In this document: one piece after another, positions 15,051 through 24,900 of the stretch | Layout of the letters: each line of letters starts with the position of its first letter | Position numbering within the stretch: position 1 is the stretch's first letter | Assembly: GCF_007828865.1 (NCBI RefSeq) | Contig: NZ_VIVK01000001.1 | Span: 5,642,001-5,706,000 of the forward strand | Direction of reading: 5' to 3' | From: Kribbella amoyensis | GTDB lineage: Bacteria; Actinomycetota; Actinomycetes; Propionibacteriales; Kribbellaceae | DNA length: 64,000 nucleotides | Notes under the pieces: model-generated | The model's database searches: none | What the model was told of the DNA's origin: nothing | The model's input: the letters and a program-made list of their open reading frames with translations, nothing else | Position numbers and translations under genes: made by a program

Positions 15051-17510
15051 TCAGCGAACCGGGTACGCGGCCCGGATGGCAAGGGCCCGGCGCAGGTCGT
15101 CGGCCGCGTCGCCGACCGACCTGCGGATGCCGGCCGAGACCGACTCGTCCGCGACCAGCTGCGCGGCCAGGCCGGCGACCCGCTCGTCGATCGCGTACAC
15201 CGGGAAGGACTGCAACGCGGCGCGCGCCACCACCCACCCGGTACGGAACTTCTCGGTGCCGGCGATCTCGGCGAAGAAGCGGTCCACGTACGGCGCGGTC
15301 AGGTCGGTCTGGGCCGGCCACCAGAAGCCCTCGCACGCGGCGTACAGCTCGTAGTTCGACAGCTCGGCGTCGGTCATGATCAGGGACCAGGCGCGTTCCT
15401 TGGCCTCGACGGTCGGGACGGCGGCGCGGCACCGGGTCGCGTGGACGACGCCCTCGGACGAGGTGTCGCGGGCCAGTTCCGCGTCGATCTCGGCGTCGCC
15501 GATCGCGCCGAGCTCGGCCAGGTGCAGCGTGATCTGCCAGCGCAGGTCGGCGTCGACGGTGAGACCCGCCGGTACGCCGGTGCCGTCGAGCCAGCCGCGC
15601 AGCAGGTCCGCGTCGGCGGTGGTCTGGATCACCGAGCGAGCCACCATCAACTGCAGGCTGCTGCCCGCCTCGGTCGTGCCGAGCTTCGCCGTGAGCACCT
15701 CGGCCAGCCGGGTCCGGTACGGCTCGTAGGTCAGGTAGATGCCGAGCAGCCGGGTGTGCACCCAGCCGACCATGGCCGAGACCGCGATGTCGCTGGTCTC
15801 GGTCGGCAGGGCGGCCAGCACGACCTCGAACGCGAGCTTCGGGTCGAGCTCGGCGTCGGCGGCGGCGTCGCGCAGGCTGTTCAGGACGACGGCGCGGGTG
15901 ACCCCGTCCTCGATCTTCGGCAGCACCTCGGGCAGCCGGGCCAGCGAGTCGGCGTCGAGCCGGATCTTGGCCCAGGTGTCGTCACCGGCGTCCGGGATGA
16001 TCACCGCGAGCGCCGGGTCCAGGTCGACGCTGACCTCGTCGGCGTCGAGCAGCACCGGCACCGTGACGCCGCGGCCCGACTCGTCGTACCCGCCGACGGT
16101 GAGCTGGTGCGGCCGGATCGCGGGGTACTGGGTGGGCGCGGTCCGCCGCAGGACGATGCCGATACCGGTCCGTACGACGCTGATCGTGTCGACGCCCGGG
16201 GTGCGGAGCCAGTTCTGCGCCCAGTCGTCCAGTCCGACGGCGCCGGCCTCGGTCCACTTGGCGACCAGGTCGGCGAAGGTGGCGTTGCCGAACTCGTTCG
16301 AGGTGATGTGCGCGCGGACGCCGGCCAGGAACACGTCGTCCCCGAGGTACGCGGCCAGTTGCTTGAGCACCGCGGCGCCCTTGGCGTACGAGATGCCGTC
16401 GAAGTCGTCGAGCGAGGCGAGCGCGTCCTTCACCGCGTCGGCCGCGATCGGGTGGGTCGAGGACCGCTGGTCGGCCTGCAGCCCCCACCACTTGCGCAGG
16501 AAGGCGAAGTCGATCCAGTTGTCGGCGTACTTGGTGGCCGCGGTCGCGACCCGGTGGGCCATGTACTCCGCGAACGACTCGTTCAGCCACAGGTCGTTCC
16601 ACCACTGCATCGTGACCGTGTCGCCGAACCACTGGTGCGCCATCTCGTGCACGATCGTGCGGGCCCGGTTGGACCGTTCGCCGTCGGTGGCCGCGGACCG
16701 GAACACCATCGAGTCGCGGAACGTCACGCAGCCCGGGTTCTCCATCGCGCCCGCGTTGAACTCCGGGACGAAGGCCTGGTGGTACTCGCCGAACGGGTAC
16801 CGGTAGCCGAACAGCCGGTGGAACTCGTCGAACGCCTGGCCGGTCACCTCGAAGATGTCGGCGGCCTCGCGGTCCAGCGCCTCCTTCAGCGACTGCCGCG
16901 CGACCAGGCCGAGCGGGATCCCGTCGTGCTCGCCGAGGATCTGGTGGTACGGACCGGCGACCAGCGTGACGAAATACGTGGACAGCGGCTTGGTCTCGGC
17001 CAGCTCCCAGCGGCCGGGCGCGACCTGGGTGGCGGCCCCGTTGCCGAGCACGACCCACTCCGGCGGCGCGGTCACCGTCATCCGGTACGGCGCCTTGAGG
17101 TCGGGCTGGTCGAAGCAGGCGAAGATCCGCGGCGCGGCGTCCAGGAACGACATCGCGTACAGGTAGGTGAGACCGTCGGCGGCGTCGACGCTGCGGTGCA
17201 GTCCCTCGCCGTCGTGGGAGTACAGCATCGACGCTTCCACCACGAGCTCGTTCGTGGCCGCGAGGCCGGTCAGCTCGAGCCGGCCGTCGCTCAGCCCGGC
17301 CACGTCGACGGGTGCGCCGTTGAGGGTCACCGAGACCAGCTCGTCGGGTTTCACGTCCAGCCAGGTACTGCCGGTGGAGGCGGTGAACGCGATCCGCGTG
17401 GTGGATCCGAACGTGCGCTCGCCCCGGGTGAGATCGAGGTCGACGTCGTAGGACTGGACGGAGAGGGCGGCGGCCCGGGTACGGGCGCCGTCGACGGTGA
17501 GACTCGGCAT
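15051..17510 (-). CDS. pepN: Aminopeptidase N (M1 family)
   Basis: 819-residue zinc metallo-aminopeptidase removing N-terminal residues from peptides in the cytoplasm. The exopeptidase motif GAMENPG is at residues 254-260. The zinc site HEMAHQW gives H288, E289 and H292, with E311 in NESFAEY. An ERAP1-like helical C-terminal domain follows. The start at 17510 is fixed by a TAGAGT -10 box 7 bases upstream, so the mRNA is probably leaderless, although the frame stays open much further upstream. It is divergent from the aldo/keto reductase with only 49 bases between starts. Confidence 0.93.
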   Translation of the reverse strand: MPSLTVDGARTRAAALSVQSYDVDLDLTRGERTFGSTTRIAFTASTGSTWLDVKPDELVSVTLNGAPVDVAGLSDGRLELTGLAATNELVVEASMLYSHDGEGLHRSVDAADGLTYLYAMSFLDAAPRIFACFDQPDLKAPYRMTVTAPPEWVVLGNGAATQVAPGRWELAETKPLSTYFVTLVAGPYHQILGEHDGIPLGLVARQSLKEALDREAADIFEVTGQAFDEFHRLFGYRYPFGEYHQAFVPEFNAGAMENPGCVTFRDSMVFRSAATDGERSNRARTIVHEMAHQWFGDTVTMQWWNDLWLNESFAEYMAHRVATAATKYADNWIDFAFLRKWWGLQADQRSSTHPIAADAVKDALASLDDFDGISYAKGAAVLKQLAAYLGDDVFLAGVRAHITSNEFGNATFADLVAKWTEAGAVGLDDWAQNWLRTPGVDTISVVRTGIGIVLRRTAPTQYPAIRPHQLTVGGYDESGRGVTVPVLLDADEVSVDLDPALAVIIPDAGDDTWAKIRLDADSLARLPEVLPKIEDGVTRAVVLNSLRDAAADAELDPKLAFEVVLAALPTETSDIAVSAMVGWVHTRLLGIYLTYEPYRTRLAEVLTAKLGTTEAGSSLQLMVARSVIQTTADADLLRGWLDGTGVPAGLTVDADLRWQITLHLAELGAIGDAEIDAELARDTSSEGVVHATRCRAAVPTVEAKERAWSLIMTDAELSNYELYAACEGFWWPAQTDLTAPYVDRFFAEIAGTEKFRTGWVVARAALQSFPVYAIDERVAGLAAQLVADESVSAGIRRSVGDAADDLRRALAIRAAYPVR

Positions 17511-17517
17511 GGGGCGC

Positions 17518-17523
17518 ACTCTA
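17518..17523 (-). promoter_or_regulatory. -10 box for leaderless pepN transcript
   Basis: TAGAGT on the minus strand, 7 bases before ATG 17510. Confidence 0.5.
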
Positions 17524-17547
17524 TGCCGACCACCCCAGCGGCATCGA

Positions 17548-17553
17548 TAGGGT
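17548..17553 (+). promoter_or_regulatory. -10 box for leaderless aldo/keto reductase transcript
   Basis: TAGGGT ends 6 bases before ATG 17560, which supports that start. Confidence 0.5.
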
Positions 17554-17559
17554 TTGGCC

Positions 17560-18501
17560 ATGACCGAGATGGAGTACCGCCAACTGGGCGACTCCGGCCT
17601 CACGGTGAGTGTGGTCGGGCTGGGCTGCAACAACTTCGGCGGCCGGATCGGCGCCGAGCAGGCGGACGCGGTCGTGGCCGCGGCGGTGGACGCCGGGATC
17701 ACCCTGTTCGACACCGCCGACGTGTACGGCGAGCGCGGCGGCAGCGAGCGGATCCTCGGCAAGGCACTGGGCAAGCGGCGCGACGAGGTGGTGATCGCGA
17801 CCAAGTTCGGCGGCGACATGAAAGGCGTGAACGGTCCGGACTGGGGCGTGCGCGGCTCCCGGCGGTACATCCGCAAGGCGGTGGAGTCGAGCCTGGCCCG
17901 GCTCGGGACCGACTGGATCGACCTCTACCAGTTGCACATGCCGGACCTGATGACGCCGATCGAGGAGACCCTGGCCGCGCTGTCCGAACTGGTTGCCGAG
18001 GGCAAGGTCAGGTACCTCGGCAGCTCGCAGTTCGCCGGCTGGCAGGTGGTGGACGCGGACTGGGCCGCGCGGACCGCCGGGCTGGAGCACTTCGTCAGCG
18101 CGCAGAACAAGTACTCCCTGCTGGACCGGGCGATCGAGGACGAGCTGGTGCCGGCCTGTGAGCACCTGGGGATCGGGATCCTGCCGTACTTCCCGCTGGA
18201 GTCCGGCCTGCTCACCGGCAAGTACCGCCGCGGCGAGGACGCGCCGGACGGCAGCCGGCTGGCCAAGCAGCCGGAGCGGCTGGCCCGGGCGGACTTCGAC
18301 AAGCTCGAGGCGCTGGAGACGTTCGCGGCCGAGCGGGACCTGACCCTGCTGGACGTCGCGATCGGTGGTCTGGCCGCGCAGCCCGCGGTCGGCTCGGTGA
18401 TCGCCGGGGCGACCACGCCGGAGCAGATCGCGCAGAACGTCGCGGCCGGGTCGTGGGATCCGACGGCGGAGGACCTCGCCACCCTGGACGACCTGACGTG
18501 A
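17560..18501 (+). CDS. Aldo/keto reductase
   Basis: 313-residue NADPH-dependent TIM-barrel oxidoreductase. The full catalytic tetrad is visible: D51 and Y56 in LFDTADVYG, K82 in IATKFGG and H126 in YQLHMPD. The C-terminal SVIAGATTPEQIAQN segment is the usual NADPH-binding stretch. Substrate is undefined; such enzymes reduce aldehydes and ketones. It overlaps yaaA by GTGA, so the two are co-transcribed and might share a detoxification or stress role. Confidence 0.92.
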   Translation: MTEMEYRQLGDSGLTVSVVGLGCNNFGGRIGAEQADAVVAAAVDAGITLFDTADVYGERGGSERILGKALGKRRDEVVIATKFGGDMKGVNGPDWGVRGSRRYIRKAVESSLARLGTDWIDLYQLHMPDLMTPIEETLAALSELVAEGKVRYLGSSQFAGWQVVDADWAARTAGLEHFVSAQNKYSLLDRAIEDELVPACEHLGIGILPYFPLESGLLTGKYRRGEDAPDGSRLAKQPERLARADFDKLEALETFAAERDLTLLDVAIGGLAAQPAVGSVIAGATTPEQIAQNVAAGSWDPTAEDLATLDDLT

Positions 18502-19265
18502 CGGTGATCCTGCTGCCGCCGTCGGAGGGCAAGACGGGACGCTCCCGCGGCAAGGTGGTCGATCACGGCGCGCTGTCGTTCCCCGAGCTCGCGATCGCGC
18601 GGGAGACGGTCCTCGACGCGCTCGCCAAGGTGTCCGCCTCGACCGATGCGTACGACGTTCTCGGTGTCGGCCCGTCGTTGCGGGACGAGGTGGAGCGCAA
18701 CACGAGGTGGCGGACGGAGCCGGCGGTCCCGGTGTCCGAGCTGTACTCCGGCGTGCTGTACGACGCGCTCGGGTACGCCTCGTTGTCGCCGGGAACGAAG
18801 CGCCGGGCGAACTCGCGGCTCCTCGTCGTCTCGGCGGCGTGGGGCGCACTGCGGATGGCGGACCGCGTTCCGCCGTACCGGTTGTCGATGGGGACGACGT
18901 TGCCCGGACTCGGCCCGCTGGCGTCGTACTGGCGGGACCCGTTGCAGGCCACGCTGGACGAGGTGGCCGGGCAGGGCGTGATCGTCGACTGCCGTTCGTC
19001 CACGTACGCCGCCGCGTGGCGGCCGACCGGGGACCAGGCAGCGAAGTGGGTGGCCGTATCGGTCGTGCGGGAGCGTGGTGGAGTGCGCTCGGTGGTCTCG
19101 CACAACGCCAAGCACACCCGCGGCCTGGTCGCCCGGCACCTGCTCGAGTCGGGCAAGGACCCGGGCACCGCGAGGGCGCTGCACAAACTGGTCGCCGAGC
19201 GGTGGAACGCGGAGCTGGACCGGACCGGCGCCGGCTGGACCCTCACGGTGGTCGAGCACGACTGA
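18498..19265 (+). CDS. yaaA: YaaA-family peroxide-stress protein (UPF0246)
   Basis: 255-residue DUF328/UPF0246 protein. The family N terminus ILLPPSEGKT is present. In E. coli YaaA lowers free iron and protects DNA during hydrogen peroxide stress, and related proteins adopt a DNA-binding fold. I place the start at GTG 18498, overlapping the aldo/keto reductase stop, rather than at an earlier in-frame ATG, because the conserved sequence begins right there. Co-transcription with a reductase fits an oxidative-stress unit. Confidence 0.88.
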   Translation: MTVILLPPSEGKTGRSRGKVVDHGALSFPELAIARETVLDALAKVSASTDAYDVLGVGPSLRDEVERNTRWRTEPAVPVSELYSGVLYDALGYASLSPGTKRRANSRLLVVSAAWGALRMADRVPPYRLSMGTTLPGLGPLASYWRDPLQATLDEVAGQGVIVDCRSSTYAAAWRPTGDQAAKWVAVSVVRERGGVRSVVSHNAKHTRGLVARHLLESGKDPGTARALHKLVAERWNAELDRTGAGWTLTVVEHD

Positions 19266-19373
19266 GGCCGCGACCAGTCTTGACACCCTCCTCCTGGCGG
19301 CGGACCGTGCGAACCAAGGGGTGCCGATCGAGTGCGCCGTGGGTGACGGCGGGCTCACAGGGGGGATTTCGTC

Positions 19374-20210
19374 ATGCAAACGATCCGTGTCGACGCTGAC
19401 ATCAGCGTGCTGAGCGACCAGCTGGAAGTTCCGGGGATCGGGTTCCTGCCCGTGAACGCCTTCGTCCTGCGGGCGGCCGAGCCGGTGGTCGTCGACACCG
19501 GCCTGAGCCTGCCCGGCCGCGGCTTCATGGACGCGCTCGGTTCGGTCGTCGATCCGCAGGACGTGCGGTGGATCTGGCTGACCCACCCGGACCGCGACCA
19601 CACCGGCTCGCTGGTCGAATTGCTCGAGGCGGCGCCGCGGGCCCGGGTGATCACCACGTTCATCGGCGTCGGCATCATGTCGACCGAGCAGCCGTTGCCG
19701 ATGGACCGGGTCTACCTGCTCAACCCCGGTCAGTCGCTCTCGGTCGGGGACCGGACGCTGACCGCCTTCCGGCCACCGCTGTTCGACAGCCCGGCGACGG
19801 TGGGCTTCTACGACGACCGCTCCAGGGTGTGCTTCAGCTCCGACTGTTTCGGCGCGCCGATGCCGAGCGCCGAGCTCGCGGTCGGCGGCGACGTCGGCGA
19901 CGCACCGGCCGACGCCCGCCGGGCCGGCCAGCTGCTCTGGGCCACCATCGACAGTCCGTGGGTCCACACCGCCGACCCGGCCGCCTTCCGGCGCACCGTC
20001 CAGCCACTGCGGGAGATGGACCCGGCCGTCATCCTCAGCAGCCACCTGCCGCCCGCCGCCGGCCACAACGCCGAGTTCCTCGACCTGTTGGAGACCGCAC
20101 CTGGGGCGGATCCTTTCGTCGGGCCGGATCAGCGTGCGCTCGAGGAGTTGCTGGCCGGCTTCGAGCCGGACGGGCAGGCGCCGAGCGGGACGAGGACGGC
20201 GACGACCTGA
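19374..20210 (+). CDS. Metallo-beta-lactamase-fold hydrolase
   Basis: 278-residue MBL-fold protein. The metal motif reads THPDRDH (H71, D73, D75, H76), a variant of HxHxDH similar to the oxygen-reductase/flavodiiron group. Further ligands may be the Asp in FSSDCFG and the His in ILSSHLPPA. It has no flavodoxin domain, so a bare MBL hydrolase or oxygen-sensor-like function is possible. No signal peptide is seen. It lies alone between yaaA and the secreted nuclease, with 108 bases before it that show no convincing -10 box. Confidence 0.8.
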   Translation: MQTIRVDADISVLSDQLEVPGIGFLPVNAFVLRAAEPVVVDTGLSLPGRGFMDALGSVVDPQDVRWIWLTHPDRDHTGSLVELLEAAPRARVITTFIGVGIMSTEQPLPMDRVYLLNPGQSLSVGDRTLTAFRPPLFDSPATVGFYDDRSRVCFSSDCFGAPMPSAELAVGGDVGDAPADARRAGQLLWATIDSPWVHTADPAAFRRTVQPLREMDPAVILSSHLPPAAGHNAEFLDLLETAPGADPFVGPDQRALEELLAGFEPDGQAPSGTRTATT

Positions 20211-20335
20211 CGGTCGTCGTGGCAGGGATTGTCACAGAGCCTTCATCAACAGGTGGTTTTCTTGCCACCGCTGGTGGGGGAGGGTTAGGAGTGCTCGTTC
20301 AGGGGGGATCCGCCCTACCCTCGGAGGCCTGACCG

Positions 20336-20956
20336 ATGCGACGTTCCGTGAAGTTCACCGTGGCCGTGGCGACCGCCTGGCTGGTCGGTACCGGTACCGC
20401 GCTCGCGTACCCGCCGGACCCGCCGCCCGCCGGTACGGCCGAGAGGCAGCTGGCCGGCCTGACCGTGAAGGCCGAAGGCTCCACGTCCGGCTACAGCCGC
20501 GACCTGTTCCCGCACTGGATCACCCAGTCCGGTTCCTGTGATACCCGCGACGAGGTCCTCAAGCGGGACGGCACCGGCGTGACCGTCGACGGCGACTGCG
20601 AGCCGACGGCCGGCCGCTGGTACAGCGTGTACGACGCCACCTACGTCGACGACGACTCCTCGATCGACATCGACCACATCGTCCCGCTCGCCGAGGCGTG
20701 GAAGTCGGGCGCGAACAGCTGGTCGACGGCGAAGCGGCAGCAGTTCGCCAACGACCTGAGCATCGCCCAGCTGATCGCGGTGTCGGCGTCGAGCAACCGG
20801 TCGAAGAGCGACAAGGACCCGGCGTCGTGGAAGCCGACCAACACCTCGGTGCACTGCATCTACGCGCGCGAGTGGATCTGGGTGAAGCACACCTACGGCC
20901 TGTCCCTGCAGTCGGCGGAGAAGACCGCGTTGCAGCAGATGCTCGGCACCTGCTGA
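20336..20956 (+). CDS. Secreted HNH-family nuclease (DUF1524)
   Basis: 206-residue exported protein. The first 25 residues form a signal peptide (MRRSVKFTVAVATAWLVG, cleavage after ALA). The DUF1524/HNH motif is visible as DIDHIVPLAEAW and, further on, a SSNRSKSDKDPASW segment. Proteins of this family are extracellular DNases or related nucleases, probably for nutrient salvage or competition. A TACCCT -10 box and GGAGG lie immediately ahead of the start. It converges with the LuxR-type regulator with 6 bases between stops. Confidence 0.85.
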   Translation: MRRSVKFTVAVATAWLVGTGTALAYPPDPPPAGTAERQLAGLTVKAEGSTSGYSRDLFPHWITQSGSCDTRDEVLKRDGTGVTVDGDCEPTAGRWYSVYDATYVDDDSSIDIDHIVPLAEAWKSGANSWSTAKRQQFANDLSIAQLIAVSASSNRSKSDKDPASWKPTNTSVHCIYAREWIWVKHTYGLSLQSAEKTALQQMLGTC

Positions 20957-20962
20957 ATCCGC

Positions 20963-21910
20963 TCAGCCGTCCTCGAGCAGCCGCCGGCGTTGTGCGTGGA
21001 TGCCGGCCTGGAACCTGGTCCGGGCGCCGAGTGTCTCCATCAGCTCGGCGACCCGGCGGCCGACCGTGCGGCTGCTGAGGGCGAGCTGACGGGCGATCGC
21101 GTCGTCCTTGAACCCGGCCGCGAGCAGTGTCATCAGCCGGGAGTCGAGCGGGTCCAGTCCCGACGGCACCATCGGTACCGCCTGGTCCCACAGCAGCGTG
21201 AACATCTCGATCAGCGCGTCCAGCAGCGCGCACGGATGGACCACGAGCGCGCTGTCGACCAGCTGGTCCACCGACAACGGCAGCAGCGCAGCGGTCCGGT
21301 CGAACACGGCCAGCTTCATCGGGACCTGCGGGTGGACCCGTGAGGTCTCGCCCGCGTCGGCCGCGGAGTACGCCTCGTCGACGCCGCCTGGGACGTCCAG
21401 GGAGTCGGGGGAGTAGATGCCCCGGACCGCGACGCCTTCGCGGAGCAGCCCGCGGACCGTACTGTCGGACTGCTCCACCTCGGCGGCGTACGGTGGCCGG
21501 TCGAGGACGAGGAGCTGGCTGGTGGTCCCGTTCAGCAGCTGGGCGAACCGGGCCGCGATCGCCTCCTGGCCGACGATCACCTCGACCAGGTTCTCCGGGC
21601 GGTGCTGCTCCTGGGCCCGCAGTTCGGTCAACAGGACCCGCGCCTCGGCCCGGACCCGGTCCAGCTCGGCCCGGCGGACCGCGACCAGCGCGTCCACGGC
21701 CACGTCGGGCCGGGTCGGCAGCAACCGCGGCGGGGCGTCCGACGTACTGGTCAGCAGGCCGAGGTCCTCGAGCCGCTGGACCGTCTCGCGCAACTCGGCG
21801 GGATCGCGGTCGAGGCGGTGGGCCAGGTCGGTCAGGCAGGCGCCCGGCATCGCGAGCAGGGCGCGGTAGGCAGCCTCGTCGGCAGGTGTCACTCCGACGG
21901 ATTCGAGCAC
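20963..21910 (-). CDS. LuxR-type HTH regulator with N-terminal winged helix
   Basis: 315-residue regulator. The N-terminal part (about 1-70) looks like a TrmB/MarR-type winged helix (YRALLAMPGACLTDLAHRL). A middle ligand or phospholipase-D-like domain follows (LLVLDRPPYAAEVEQSD), and the C terminus is a GerE/LuxR helix-turn-helix (LLAAGFKDDAIARQLALS). I chose GTG 21910 because AGGAGG lies 4 bases ahead; an upstream ATG would give 27 more residues with no ribosome site. Regulators of this architecture often sit divergent to secreted subtilases in actinobacteria, and it probably controls the neighbour. Confidence 0.85.
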   Translation of the reverse strand: MLESVGVTPADEAAYRALLAMPGACLTDLAHRLDRDPAELRETVQRLEDLGLLTSTSDAPPRLLPTRPDVAVDALVAVRRAELDRVRAEARVLLTELRAQEQHRPENLVEVIVGQEAIAARFAQLLNGTTSQLLVLDRPPYAAEVEQSDSTVRGLLREGVAVRGIYSPDSLDVPGGVDEAYSAADAGETSRVHPQVPMKLAVFDRTAALLPLSVDQLVDSALVVHPCALLDALIEMFTLLWDQAVPMVPSGLDPLDSRLMTLLAAGFKDDAIARQLALSSRTVGRRVAELMETLGARTRFQAGIHAQRRRLLEDG

Positions 21911-21997
21911 GACCCCTCCTGGCCAATTCTGGACAAGTCCGGCATACGACACGCTATCTCGTGGCGTGGACCCCGCTGGATTCGATACCACAGGACG

Positions 21998-24900
21998 GTG
22001 TCCCCGCGCCTGTTCCGCCCTGCCGCCCTGTTGTCGTCCGTCGCGCTGCTGATTCCGCTCGGCGGCGCCTCCGCCACGGCCTCCGTACCGAGCCCTGGCT
22101 CACCTGCCGGATCAGCGGTTGTCGCCGAGAGCACGGTCACCCTGCTGACCGGTGACCGCGTCGTCCTCGGTGGACCGGACAGCAGCGGCGAACCGGCCGT
22201 CACCATCGACCCGCGGACCCCGGGGACGTCGTTCTCGGTCCGCCGCGACGAGGGCCGGGTCACGGTGATCCCGTCGACGGTGGCGAACCTGGTCCCGGAC
22301 GTGCTCGACCCGGCGCTGTTCGACGTGACCGGGCTGGTCGAGATGGAGTACGACGACGCGCACCGCTCGGACCTGCCCGTCATCACGCAGGGCGTCCCGG
22401 CCGGCTTGCGGGCGGCCAAGGTGCTGCGGAGCGTCGGAGCGAGCGCCGGCACGATCGGCAAGGACGCGAGCCTCACGAACCAGCTGACCTCGCGTCGGAC
22501 GACCACCGGGAAAGTCTGGCTCGACAAGCGGCTCGGCGCGACTGGTTTGCGCAGCGTGACCGCGGCGGCACCCGACCCGTACCTGAACCAGGTCAAGGCG
22601 CCGGCCGCCTGGGCGCAGGGCCTGGACGGTCGCGGCGTGAAGGTGGCCGTGCTCGACACCGGCGCGGACTCGGGTCACCCGGCGCTCGCCGGCAAGGTCG
22701 CCGAGGCGGTCGACTTCACCGGTACCGGGAGCGCCGAGGACGACAACGGCCACGGTACGCACGTGTCGTCGCTGATCGTCGGCAACGGCGCCGGGTCGGA
22801 CGGCGCGCGGCAGGGGATCGCCCCGGCCGCCGAACTGCTGTCCGGCAAGGTGCTCGCGGCCGACGGGTTCGGCCAGGAGTCGTGGGTGATCGCGGGGATG
22901 GAGTGGGCCGCCGAGCAGGGCGCCGACCTGGTCAACCTGAGCCTGAGCTCCGCACCCGCCGACGGCGACGACCTGGTGTCGAACGCGCTCGAGCGGCTGA
23001 CCGCGCAGTACGGCACGTTGTTCGTCGCGGCCGCGGGGAACCGGGGCAACCTCGGCTCGAACCCGTACACGATCGGCAGTCCGGGGGTCGCCGCGTCGGC
23101 GCTCACGGTCGGCGCCGTCGACGGGGCCGACAAGCAGGCCTTGTTCTCCAGCGAGGGCCCGACCCGCGGGACGTACCGGTTGAAGCCCGACCTGTCCGCG
23201 CCCGGCGTGAACATCCCGGGCGCCAAGGCCGGTGCGCGCGACGGCTCGAACCTGTACGTCACGATGTCGGGTACTTCGCAGGCGACGCCGCTGGTGACCG
23301 GCGCGGCCGCGTTGATGCTGCAGCGGAACCCGGCGCACACCTGGCAACAGCTGAAGTCGGACGTCGTCAACGGCGCCGACATCTCCACGATCTACGACGG
23401 CTGGACCTCCGGCGGTGGGCGGCTCGACCTCGCCCGGGCATCGGCCGCGACGGTGACCTCGGACATCTCCTCGTTCGACCTGGAGTACCTGCGTTACCCG
23501 GAGAAGGGGAAGCGCAGCCGCGTGGTCACCTTGACCAACACCGGTAGTACGCCCGTGACGCTGCCCGTGACGGATGCCGAACAGAACTCGGCGAAGGTCG
23601 AAGCGCCTGCCGACGCGGTGGTCGCGTCACCGGCCGAGCTGACCGTGCCCGCGGGCGGTACGGCGTCCACCACGATCACCGTCGATCCCGCGTTGCTGCC
23701 GGACGGGTTCTGGCAGGGCGGGATCTCGTTCGGCGACCAGGTCCGGCTGGCCTTCGGCGCGTACGACGAACCGGAGCGCTACGACCTGACCGTCAAGGTG
23801 CTCGACCGCAGCGGGGCGCCGTACGCCGGGGGCAAGGCGACCGTGTTCAACTACGTGACCGGGGGATCGTCGAACCTCACCCTGGACGCGAACGGGACCG
23901 CGAAGGTGCGGCTGGATCCCGGACGGCTGTCCGTCCTCTCGGCGGTGACCGACCCGGCGGCCGGGACGTTCGCGCTCGCCGGGACCGCGGAGATCCCGTT
24001 CGGCCAGGACACGACGTTCGTGGCGGACGCGCGCAAGGCCCAGCAGGTGCGGGCGCCGTCGGTCGCGGGTCAGCCGACGCGGCTCGTGCACTCGGCGATC
24101 GGTATCTCGCGGCACAGTACGAGCCGTGGTTTGATCGACTTCTACTTCTTCACGCCGGAGGAGATCGCCGCCGGCAAGGTGTTCGTACAACCCACGACCG
24201 CGCTGACCGGGGCCGGCTCGTTCGAGGCGTCGAACCGCTGGCGGCTCGAACCGGTCGGCACGGTGAAGTCCGGCGATGCCGCGGCGTACGAGTTGCTGTT
24301 TGCGAGGGACCGGTTTTCCTCTCCGCTGGCGCCCGCGGTGAGCCGGCGCGACCTGACCCGGATGGCCCGGGTGGACAGTACCTTCGGCAGTGTCAGCGGT
24401 ACTGGTCCGCAGACCGTCGAGCGCGCCTGGTCGACGGTCAAGGGCAACATCGGCTGGGTCAACCGGCGGACGGTGACCACGCCGACCCGTGAGGTCGAGC
24501 TGCTGACCGCCGAACCGGGTTCGCGGTGGAACCAGTGCATGACAGCGACGACGGCCACCGGGACGAAGCTGTGCGACCGGGAGAACCTGCCGTTCGCGGC
24601 CGGGGCCCGGATCGAGCGGGACTTCGGGCTCACCCTGCGGCCGACGGTGGCCGCCGCCTCGCACACGAAGAGCTACCTGTTCGTCGACGCCGGACTCGGT
24701 GACACCTTGCACAGCAGCAAGCCACCCGCGACGGCGTACTCCGAACGCCGGCTGGCCCTGTACCGCGACGGCGCGCTGGTGAGCGAGGTGAACGGCGGGT
24801 CGAGCTACTTCCAGATCCCCAACGGCCCAGGCCGCTTCCGGCTCGAACAGAGCTGGACCCTCGACCCGGCGCTGTTCCCGCGATCGGGCCGGGCGCAGAC